Notes under the pieces: generated by a model
What the model was told of the DNA's origin: nothing
The model's input: only the letters and a program-made list of their open reading frames with translations
The model's database searches: none
Part shown: in pieces, positions 17,781 to 25,122 of the stretch
How positions within the stretch are numbered: the stretch's first letter is position 1
Layout of the letters: the number at the start of each line of letters is the position of its first letter
Position numbers and translations under genes: made by a program
Assembly (NCBI GenBank): GCA_002713145.1
Contig: PAVS01000021.1
Coordinates: forward strand, 1-62,307
DNA from: Halobacteriovoraceae bacterium
Lineage (GTDB): Bacteria; Bdellovibrionota; Bacteriovoracia; Bacteriovoracales; Bacteriovoracaceae
Direction: 5' to 3'
DNA length: 62,307 nucleotides

Positions 17781-19160
17781 ATGCATGAGATCAATCATCC
17801 TGATCGTCTCTTTCCTATAAACTTAGATCAAAAAAAACTCGCGCGCACGCTTTATGATTCTGTAAAAAACCTACCCATCTTAAGTCCCCACGGACATACT
17901 GATCCAAAATGGTTTCATGAAAATAAGCATTTTACTAACGCAACCGAGTTGCTTCTTACCCCAGATCATTATTTGTTGCGAATGCTGTATTCTCAAGGTA
18001 TTCCTCTCGAAATTTTTGGACGAGGAAAGAAATTGGATGAACAAGAACAAAAAACTGCATGGAGAGTTTTTGCTGAAAACTATTTTTTGTTCAGCGGTAC
18101 TCCTTCGTGGATTTGGTTGAATCATGTTTTTAGTGAAGTCTTTGGTATTCAAGAAGAACTTGCAAAAGAAAATGCAGACTTATTTTACGAGACAATCAAT
18201 AAAAAACTCCAAAGTGATGAATTTAAACCAAATGCGCTTTTGGATCGATTTAATATTGAAAAGATCGCTACAACTGACGAAGCCATAGACTCGCTAGAAT
18301 TTCATACCAATTCCAAAGTCATCCCCACCTTTAGACCGGATAGATTAACCGACCCAGAACATGACGATTTCTATGAGCATTTGAATAAACTTTCAGATCT
18401 CACCGGGGAGAATATTTCTAAAGTGAATGGCTATTTAAATGCGCTCATGAAAAGACGAGAGTTTTTTAAAACAAAAGGAGCGACCGCTACAGATCATGGG
18501 CACCCAACAGCTCAAACTTTAAGCCTTAGTGAAACAGAATTACAAAAGCTCTTAGATAAAGCTCTCAAAAAAGAAATCACGGCTCAGGAGAGTGAACAGT
18601 TTAGAGCGGCTATGCTCGTTGAAATGGCAAAGTTGTCATTAGACGATGGACTTGTGATGCAAATTCATCCGGGATCCCATCGTAATCATAATCTTAAGCT
18701 TTTTAAAAATATCGGAAGAGACGTGGGGGCGGATATTCCTCAGTCTACTGAGTACACTCATGCCCTCAAAGATTTACTTAATACTGTTGGCAATGAAAGT
18801 CATTTGAATATCATTATTTTTACTCTCGATGAAAATCGCTATTCTACCGAGTTGGCCCCACTGGCCGGTCACTATCCAGCACTTAAATTAGGACCTGCTT
18901 GGTGGTTTCATGATAGCTTTGAAGGAATGATGCGCTTTCGTGAGCGGACTATGGAAACAGCTGGCTTTTACAACACAGTTGGATTTAATGATGACACCAG
19001 AGCTTTTTTCTCTATTCCTGCCAGGCATGATGTGGCCCGCAGAGTGGATGCTCATTTCATCTCAAAACTTATTTTGGAAAAAAGAATAACAGAAAAGTCT
19101 GCGTTTAAACTAATGGAAGATCTGACTTATAACTTACCTAAAAAGGCTTACCAATTATGA
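17781..19160 (+). CDS. uxaC: uronate isomerase
   Basis: A 459-residue amidohydrolase-superfamily enzyme that isomerises D-glucuronate to D-fructuronate (or galacturonate to tagaturonate). The signature ILSPHGHTDPKWF carries the HxH metal pair, and GPAWWFHDSFEGMMRFR and GFNDDTRAF are typical UxaC regions. The start at 17781 is set by the conserved N terminus and Shine-Dalgarno sequence; an upstream in-frame extension lies inside the divergent manD gene. It is the first gene of a run of seven with overlaps (next start ATGA at 19157). Confidence 0.95.
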   Translation: MHEINHPDRLFPINLDQKKLARTLYDSVKNLPILSPHGHTDPKWFHENKHFTNATELLLTPDHYLLRMLYSQGIPLEIFGRGKKLDEQEQKTAWRVFAENYFLFSGTPSWIWLNHVFSEVFGIQEELAKENADLFYETINKKLQSDEFKPNALLDRFNIEKIATTDEAIDSLEFHTNSKVIPTFRPDRLTDPEHDDFYEHLNKLSDLTGENISKVNGYLNALMKRREFFKTKGATATDHGHPTAQTLSLSETELQKLLDKALKKEITAQESEQFRAAMLVEMAKLSLDDGLVMQIHPGSHRNHNLKLFKNIGRDVGADIPQSTEYTHALKDLLNTVGNESHLNIIIFTLDENRYSTELAPLAGHYPALKLGPAWWFHDSFEGMMRFRERTMETAGFYNTVGFNDDTRAFFSIPARHDVARRVDAHFISKLILEKRITEKSAFKLMEDLTYNLPKKAYQL

Positions 19161-20476
19161 AGAATTATCCTATCAAGCAAGTACACCTAGGACTTGGGCA
19201 ATTCTTTAGAGGACATCAAGCTTATTATACGGAGCTCGCTAAAGAAGATTGGGGGATCGCTGCGGTAAGTATGAGAACTGATACCGCAGTTAAACAAATG
19301 CAAGCTCAAAAAAATAGATATTCTGTTTTAGCAAGAGACCATGCGGTTGCGGAACTTACCCAGATTCATTGTGTGGCTCAGTCATATTTCTTACCTGAAA
19401 GTTATCAAGCCGTTTTTGATTTACTCGCTTCAGAACAAACAGAAATCATAAGTCTAACTGTTACTGAAAAAGGATATTGTTTTGACTTTCATAAAGGTGA
19501 GCTAGATTTAAACCTAACAGAAATACAAGCTGAGCTAAAGTCTGATAAAGCAACCACTGCCATCGGACTTATCGCCCATGCTATGGAGCAAAGATATAAA
19601 ACTCATCAAAAACCTGGGACTCTACTGAGTTGTGATAATGTTTCTTTTAATGGGAGTATCTTAAAGAAAGCCGTTGCCTCTTTTCTTAAAGCTAAAGAGA
19701 GCCCTTGTCTTGAGTGGTTTGAAAAAGAAGTTATGTCTCCTAATACGATGGTTGATCGTATTATTCCTAAGACAACTGAAGAAGAAAAAAAGAAAGCATT
19801 TGAAGATAAAGATGATTTCGACCCTTTAGTTATTTTAACTGAAAAGTTTTCTCAGTGGTGCATCGAAGATAAATTTAGCTCCGAGAAACCCCACTGGCCT
19901 GGGGTTCAACTCGTGCAAAATATAGAACCCTTTGAAAATTTAAAACTTAGAGCACTCAACGGGGCTCACTCCTATCTGACATATATGGGGCGGCTTAAAA
20001 ATTATGAAACGGTGGATGAAGCCATACAAGACCAAGAAATTTTAGATGATCTCTCTCATCTCTTTACTGAAGAAGTCTATCCCACCTTGAAACCTGATAT
20101 TTCAGAAACTGAGTACAAAGCTTACACTGAGGCGCTTATTCAGAGATTTAAAAACCCACATCTTAAACATCGCTTAGAGCAAATTGCTATGGATGGAACG
20201 CAAAAAGTTCCTCAGAGATGGCTTCCTGTTATAAAAGAAAATAAAGAGCAGTGTCCAATACTGGTCAAGGCTCTTTGTGTTTGGATTCTGTTTCTTAAAC
20301 GCAAACTTGATCAAAATGAAAAAATCATGGATCCCAAAGCGGAGCAGATCAAAAGCTGGAATGATAAAGATATCCAAACTTTTGCTCAACAGTTTCAGCA
20401 AATTATACCCGCTGAGATCCTGGGACAAAAAAGTTTTAAAAGGGAATTAGATGAACAATACCAACGCTTTTTTTAA
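19157..20476 (+). CDS. uxuB: fructuronate reductase (mannitol dehydrogenase family)
   Basis: A 439-residue NAD-dependent dehydrogenase that reduces fructuronate to D-mannonate. The N-terminal VHLGLGQFFRGHQAYY is the mannitol dehydrogenase-type Rossmann segment, and LRALNGAHSYLTYMG carries the N and H of the family's Lys-Asn-His catalytic set. It overlaps uxaC by 4 bases and the aldolase by 26 bases, indicating coupled translation. Closely related tagaturonate reductases cannot be excluded, but ManD across the divide favours the mannonate branch. Confidence 0.88.
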   Translation: MKNYPIKQVHLGLGQFFRGHQAYYTELAKEDWGIAAVSMRTDTAVKQMQAQKNRYSVLARDHAVAELTQIHCVAQSYFLPESYQAVFDLLASEQTEIISLTVTEKGYCFDFHKGELDLNLTEIQAELKSDKATTAIGLIAHAMEQRYKTHQKPGTLLSCDNVSFNGSILKKAVASFLKAKESPCLEWFEKEVMSPNTMVDRIIPKTTEEEKKKAFEDKDDFDPLVILTEKFSQWCIEDKFSSEKPHWPGVQLVQNIEPFENLKLRALNGAHSYLTYMGRLKNYETVDEAIQDQEILDDLSHLFTEEVYPTLKPDISETEYKAYTEALIQRFKNPHLKHRLEQIAMDGTQKVPQRWLPVIKENKEQCPILVKALCVWILFLKRKLDQNEKIMDPKAEQIKSWNDKDIQTFAQQFQQIIPAEILGQKSFKRELDEQYQRFF

Positions 20477-21086
20477 ATCTCTAGGGAATAATCCCGTGAT
20501 CGCTGTACTTAGAGCACCCAGTGAAGAGGTCGCAATGGAATGCATTTCCGCATGTCGAAGCGGAGGGCTTCATAATATTGAAATTACGCTCTCTACTCCT
20601 CAAGCTGTTTCGGTTCTTAAAATAGCTAAAGAGAAATTTCCAGAACTCAATCTTGGATTTGGTACGATTACCAACTCCAAAGAAGCCAGAGAAACGCTTA
20701 TTGATGAAGCGAGTTTTATAGTCTCCCCACATAGTGATCAAGAGCTGTTTGAATACTATCGATCCCAAGAGATAACCTATATACCTGGAGGGAGCACTCC
20801 GAGTGAGTTGATGCATATTCATAAGAATGGCTTTGCCATTCAAAAGCTCTTCCCTGGTTCTCTTTATGGACCTCAGGGCGTGAAAGGAATTCTGGCACCC
20901 CTTCCTCAATTAAATTTAATCGTCACCGGAGGGGTAAAGCTTGAAAATGCTAGTGAGTTTTTGGGCCTTGGGGCAAGAGCTGTGTGCGTGGGAGGAAATC
21001 TGTTTACTCGTGATGTCTTGCAAAAGGGTGATTACGCTTGGTTAGAAACTGAAGCCCGCAAGTGGAGTGAAATTCAATGCGCTTAA
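20451..21086 (+). CDS. eda: 2-keto-3-deoxy-6-phosphogluconate aldolase
   Basis: A 211-residue class I aldolase that splits KDPG to pyruvate and glyceraldehyde-3-phosphate. The Schiff-base lysine K132 is in IQKLFPGSLYGP, and the catalytic Glu E44 in NIEITLST, as in the E. coli enzyme. Length is normal. It overlaps the end of uxuB and the start of kdgK, so the last pathway steps are strictly co-expressed. A broader 2-keto-4-hydroxyglutarate activity is common in the family. Confidence 0.95.
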   Translation: MNNTNAFFKSLGNNPVIAVLRAPSEEVAMECISACRSGGLHNIEITLSTPQAVSVLKIAKEKFPELNLGFGTITNSKEARETLIDEASFIVSPHSDQELFEYYRSQEITYIPGGSTPSELMHIHKNGFAIQKLFPGSLYGPQGVKGILAPLPQLNLIVTGGVKLENASEFLGLGARAVCVGGNLFTRDVLQKGDYAWLETEARKWSEIQCA

Positions 21087-21901
21087 AATCCTTTGGTGAA
21101 TGCATGGTTGAATTTGATCAGAATATGAATATAAGTATTGCTGGAGACACATTTAATACTTGCGCAGCAGCTAGTTTATTTGGACTTGAATGCGAATACA
21201 CCATGCGAGTGGCCGAAGACATTTTTTATCAGCACTACTTAGATTTTTTTAAAAAATTTGATATCCAGATGAATTTGATATCCGGCGAAGGTCAAAATGG
21301 TATCTATTTTATCTCGAACGATGAAACAGGAGAAAGGTCTTTTCAATATTATCGAAAAAACTCAGCTGCCTCTACCCTTAGCCTGGATATGCTTGGAAGT
21401 AACTATTTAGATTGCGATATATTTTATAATAGTGGCATCACAGCTGCTCTGAGTCCTGAGCTGAATTTTGCACTTGAGCAGTGCTATCAAAAGGCAAAAG
21501 AGCAAAAAATCATGACTGTCTATGACGTGAATTTTCGTGAAAAACTTTGGAGTCAAGAAAAGGCAAAAAAGTTTTTGAAAAAAATAGCGACGAATATCGA
21601 TGTCTTAATTATTTCAGAAGATGACTTTGCAGTGGTCTCAGGTCTTAACCATCCTTTTATTGTGAAACGTCAAGGTCCCAAGGGGGTAAGTTTAATTCGA
21701 GAAGGAAGCGAGAAAAAATTTACGGTTAAACCCATTCAAGCTCTTGATACTTCTGGAGCAGGTGATGTTTTTACCGGAGCTATGCTCGCTCATTATATGA
21801 AAAAGAATCAATGGGAAGAAGCGATTGAGTTTGCCATTACGATTGCAGGAAAACATATTCAATATCTTGGGGCTCTTCCAAGAAAGGAACTCCTATGCTG
21901 A
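21077..21901 (+). CDS. kdgK: 2-keto-3-deoxygluconate kinase (PfkB family)
   Basis: A 274-residue sugar kinase that phosphorylates KDG to KDPG. The PfkB signature DTSGAGDVFTGAML near residue 225 carries the catalytic Asp, and DVNFREKLW is the typical mid-domain motif. It is somewhat shorter than usual (about 300-310 residues), mainly in the N-terminal sugar-binding lid, but key motifs are present. It overlaps eda by 10 bases and the TRAP gene by 7 bases. Confidence 0.9.
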   Translation: MRLKSFGECMVEFDQNMNISIAGDTFNTCAAASLFGLECEYTMRVAEDIFYQHYLDFFKKFDIQMNLISGEGQNGIYFISNDETGERSFQYYRKNSAASTLSLDMLGSNYLDCDIFYNSGITAALSPELNFALEQCYQKAKEQKIMTVYDVNFREKLWSQEKAKKFLKKIATNIDVLIISEDDFAVVSGLNHPFIVKRQGPKGVSLIREGSEKKFTVKPIQALDTSGAGDVFTGAMLAHYMKKNQWEEAIEFAITIAGKHIQYLGALPRKELLC

Positions 21902-22341
21902 GTCTTAAAAAAATATTAGAAACATTTTTAGTTTTTATATTTGGAGCACTGGTCTTTTGTGTTCTGTGGCAAGTTTTTTCACGCTATATTCTTAATTCAC
22001 CTTCAACAGTGACTGAGGAATTGGCCCGCTTTTTATTGATCTGGCTCACTATGTTTGGAGCAAGTTATACTTTTATGGAAAAAGGCCATCTGGCCCTAGA
22101 ACTCTTGGCGGAAAAACTTAATCATCCTCAATGGCTTGAAAAAGTCATCGCTTTTGCTCTTGTTTTCTTTGGACTTATTTTTATTTTAGGGGGGAGTCAT
22201 TTAGTTCATTCCATTTGGAGCTTAGGTCAAACGACCGCGGTATTGGGTATACCGATGGCGATTATTTATCTTGCCGCACCTCTGAACGGTCTGATCGTTT
22301 TTGTGTTTGGATGTCAGCAAGCTTTGGAGGGCCATAAATAA
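21895..22341 (+). CDS. TRAP transporter small membrane subunit (DctQ type)
   Basis: 148 residues with four transmembrane helices and the conserved segment WQVFSRYILNSPSTVTEELARFLLIWLT-like pattern (visible as FSRYILN, TEELARF and WLTMFGASY), standard for DctQ. With DctM and the binding protein it forms a Na+-driven tripartite importer for carboxylates, here most likely hexuronate. The AAGGAACTCCT sequence at the end of kdgK provides a ribosome site. Confidence 0.92.
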   Translation: MLSLKKILETFLVFIFGALVFCVLWQVFSRYILNSPSTVTEELARFLLIWLTMFGASYTFMEKGHLALELLAEKLNHPQWLEKVIAFALVFFGLIFILGGSHLVHSIWSLGQTTAVLGIPMAIIYLAAPLNGLIVFVFGCQQALEGHK

Positions 22342-23630
22342 TGGAACTCGCAATTATTCTTACTTTATTCTTAAGTTTTTTTATTATGCTCGCTATCGGG
22401 ATCCCTATCTCTTTAAGTGTTGCTCTCGCTAGTTTCTTTTCACTACTGCACCTCTTTCCTGCTTCCAGTGCCGCCCTTATTACCGCCCAAAAAATGCTCA
22501 ATGCTCTAGATAATTTTGGGCTTTTGGCGATACCCTTTTTTATTTTAGCCGGAAATATTATGAATACTGGGGGAATAGCGATAAGACTTATTAATCTCTC
22601 AAGACTTTTCACGGGTAAACTCCCAGGAGGACTTTCCCATACCAATATTTTGGCCAATACTTTATTTGGTGCCATCAGTGGTTCTGCAGCCAGTTCAGCA
22701 GCGGCCATAGGAAGTATTATGTCTCCTATTCAACGCAAAGAAAATTATGATATGAATCTAGCAGCCGCAGTTAATATCACTTCTTGCACCGCTGGACTAC
22801 TGATCCCCCCTTCAAACGTTCTTATTCTGTACTCACTTGTAAGTGGGGGAACATCGATAGCAGCATTATTTGTAGCCGGTTATCTTCCAGGCTTTTTACT
22901 CTGTTTCTCACTCATGTTAATCACAGCTTACATGTCACGGAAAAATAAAGTCGTCTCAAGCCAGAAAATTGAAAAATTAAAAGTTATCTGGGAAGCTCTA
23001 CCTTCACTCTTTTTGATCATTTTGGTGATAGGTGGGATCATTGCTGGGGTTTTTACTGCGACCGAAGCCTCTGGAATCGCAGTGCTCTACAGCCTGATAT
23101 TATCTTTTTGTTATAAAATGATGGATAGAGAAAAGCTTTTTCACGTGCTGATTCAAAGTGCCAAAGCCTCGAGTATCGTTTTGTTTTTGGTGAGTAGCTC
23201 TTCGGTTATGTCTTGGGTAATGGCCATGGCCAATGTACCTCAATTTATCTCTGAGTTTCTCCTCTCTTTTTCAGATTCACCGTGGGTTGTGCTCATTAGT
23301 ATTAATATCATATTATTAGTGGTGGGAACTTTTCTAGATTTCACCCCCGCTGTACTCATCTTTACACCTATATTCTTGCCTGTGACAGAGAGTTTAGGCA
23401 TTGATCCGGTTCATTTCGGGATCATTATGATTTTTAATTTATCCATTGGAATCTGTACTCCACCAGTTGGAAATGCTTTATTTATTGGGTGTTCCGTTGC
23501 TAATGTCAAAATTCATCATGTGGTCTCAAAACTACTTCCCCTCTACGCAATTCTTATCTTAGATCTTCTTATTGTGGTGTTATGGCCTAATCTAAGTTTG
23601 TGGCTACCAAAGGTGTTTGGTTTATTATGA
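22341..23630 (+). CDS. TRAP transporter large membrane subunit (DctM type)
   Basis: A 429-residue polytopic inner-membrane protein (about 12 helices) carrying the translocation path. Family regions include AIPFFILAGNIMNTGGIA, GAISGSAASSAAAIGSI and CTAGLLIPPSNVLILYSL, plus the C-terminal GICTPPVGNALFIG. It overlaps dctQ at its start (TAATGG) and the binding-protein gene at its end (ATGA), fixing a 1:1:1 transcript. Confidence 0.95.
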   Translation: MELAIILTLFLSFFIMLAIGIPISLSVALASFFSLLHLFPASSAALITAQKMLNALDNFGLLAIPFFILAGNIMNTGGIAIRLINLSRLFTGKLPGGLSHTNILANTLFGAISGSAASSAAAIGSIMSPIQRKENYDMNLAAAVNITSCTAGLLIPPSNVLILYSLVSGGTSIAALFVAGYLPGFLLCFSLMLITAYMSRKNKVVSSQKIEKLKVIWEALPSLFLIILVIGGIIAGVFTATEASGIAVLYSLILSFCYKMMDREKLFHVLIQSAKASSIVLFLVSSSSVMSWVMAMANVPQFISEFLLSFSDSPWVVLISINIILLVVGTFLDFTPAVLIFTPIFLPVTESLGIDPVHFGIIMIFNLSIGICTPPVGNALFIGCSVANVKIHHVVSKLLPLYAILILDLLIVVLWPNLSLWLPKVFGLL

Positions 23631-24607
23631 AAATAACTCTTATTTTATTTATCTTATTAAGTTCTTTTTTTATTTTGAAATTTGGCAAAGATTCATCTCG
23701 CAAACAATTAGTGCTCGCTCACAATATTAATAAAAATCACCCTGTGCATAGGGGACTAGAGGACTTTGCTCAAAAGCTAGATGAATTATCTAAAGGAAAA
23801 CTTGAAGTCATTATTTATCCTAATGCTATTTTGGGTAAAGAGAGAGAGATTCTAGAGCTTCTACAAGTGGGAGCCTTAAGCTTTACCAAAGTCTCTTCAA
23901 GTAGTTTAGAAAACTTTAATCCCCTTTGGTCAGTGATAAATCTTCCTTATATTTTTAGATCTATACCTCATTCTTTTGAAGTTTTTGATGGAGAGGTTGG
24001 TCAACTCCTTCTGGATAATCTTTATAAAGCTAATTTACAAGGCCTGGCTTTCTATAATGCAGGAGCAAGAAGCTTTTATGCCCATAAGCCTATAAGGGAG
24101 CCCAAAGATATTGAAGGTCTTAAAATTAGAGTCATGGGCTCCCAGTCTGCCATCAATATGCTTAAAGCAATGGGCGGTTCTCCAACTCCCATGCCCTACG
24201 GGGAAGTGTATACAGCACTCCAACAAAATGTCATTGATGGCGCAGAAAATAATGTTTTTGCCCTGACGACTAAAAAGCATGGAGAAGTAGCCAAGCATTA
24301 TAGTCTTGATGAACACGCTATAATGCCAGATGTGCTTGTTGTCTCAAGTAAGTTATGGAGTGAACTGGCTTTCGAAGAAAAGCAGTGGGTGCAAACCGCT
24401 GCTAAATACTCTAGCTTGCAACAACGCAAATATTGGAATGAAGATGAAGCTAGAGCGCTGGATTATATCCAAGAAAAAATGAATGTGACCATCCATTATC
24501 CTAAAAAAGATGCCTTTATCGAAAAAGTAAAAGTCCTACATGATGAAGCGGCTCAAAGAGGGGATCTTTATTCTGAACTTATTTCTAAAATAAAAGCCAA
24601 GGACTAA
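23627..24607 (+). CDS. TRAP transporter substrate-binding protein (DctP type)
   Basis: A 326-residue periplasmic binding protein with an uncleaved or short N-terminal hydrophobic leader (KITLILFILLSSFFILKF). The organic-acid-binding Arg lies in IEGLKIRVMGSQ (R168), and GARSFYAHKPI precedes it, as usual for DctP proteins binding uronates and related acids. The start at 23627 overlaps the dctM stop, and a longer in-frame start is less likely. Its end overlaps the convergent heme oxygenase gene by 4 bases. Uronate as ligand is inferred from the operon. Confidence 0.92.
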   Translation: MKITLILFILLSSFFILKFGKDSSRKQLVLAHNINKNHPVHRGLEDFAQKLDELSKGKLEVIIYPNAILGKEREILELLQVGALSFTKVSSSSLENFNPLWSVINLPYIFRSIPHSFEVFDGEVGQLLLDNLYKANLQGLAFYNAGARSFYAHKPIREPKDIEGLKIRVMGSQSAINMLKAMGGSPTPMPYGEVYTALQQNVIDGAENNVFALTTKKHGEVAKHYSLDEHAIMPDVLVVSSKLWSELAFEEKQWVQTAAKYSSLQQRKYWNEDEARALDYIQEKMNVTIHYPKKDAFIEKVKVLHDEAAQRGDLYSELISKIKAKD

Positions 24608-25122
24608 GTCGATTGCAGTAATAAACCGTATTGAGCGAGTTCTTTAAAACTCATTTTAACTTGGCCTATAATCATGTTTTGTTGTTCAATATCTTGAACT
24701 TGATCCAATTGAGTTAAAAAATCTTTCCATAGTTCTTGAGGCATATCGATATTAAAATAATCTCCCCCCTGAACTTCTAAGATCGAAGGGTTTTTATTTA
24801 TGACAAGCTTGTTACCCATTCTTGAACCTAAGAATAAATAATGGAGATGTAGATCATCTTTAATGGGCTTGAGGGTTAGTAATTTATCGTTAAGTTCAGG
24901 CTTAACTTTTGAAAGAGAATCAAATGACTTTTGATAAAACTCATGTTCATCTTTGAGTTGGTTGAGAAAACTATAAAAACAAAGCTTGAAACAAATAAGG
25001 GCTCTTTCAGTATTTTTGGCCAAGTCCTTTTGTTCAAGGAGGGTGTTAAAAGGATACTGGGATTCTAGAAAATCGTGAAACTCTTTCGTTTCACTTCTTA
25101 ATCTTTCACGTAATGTTTTCAT
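24604..25122 (-). CDS. bphO: biliverdin-producing heme oxygenase
   Basis: A 172-residue heme oxygenase that opens heme to biliverdin, iron and CO. The N-terminal RERLRSETKEFHDFLE carries the proximal heme-binding His (H16). The later LGSRMGNKLV fits the distal helix glycine region. It overlaps the phytochrome gene by 4 bases, the classic BphO-BphP pairing in which biliverdin feeds the photoreceptor. Name by context and motif; length is short but family-typical. Confidence 0.85.
   Translation of the reverse strand: MKTLRERLRSETKEFHDFLESQYPFNTLLEQKDLAKNTERALICFKLCFYSFLNQLKDEHEFYQKSFDSLSKVKPELNDKLLTLKPIKDDLHLHYLFLGSRMGNKLVINKNPSILEVQGGDYFNIDMPQELWKDFLTQLDQVQDIEQQNMIIGQVKMSFKELAQYGLLLQST

Noticed and set aside
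20481..20909. 142-residue minus-strand frame inside eda
   Set aside because: Antisense to a clear KDPG aldolase; no supporting motif.
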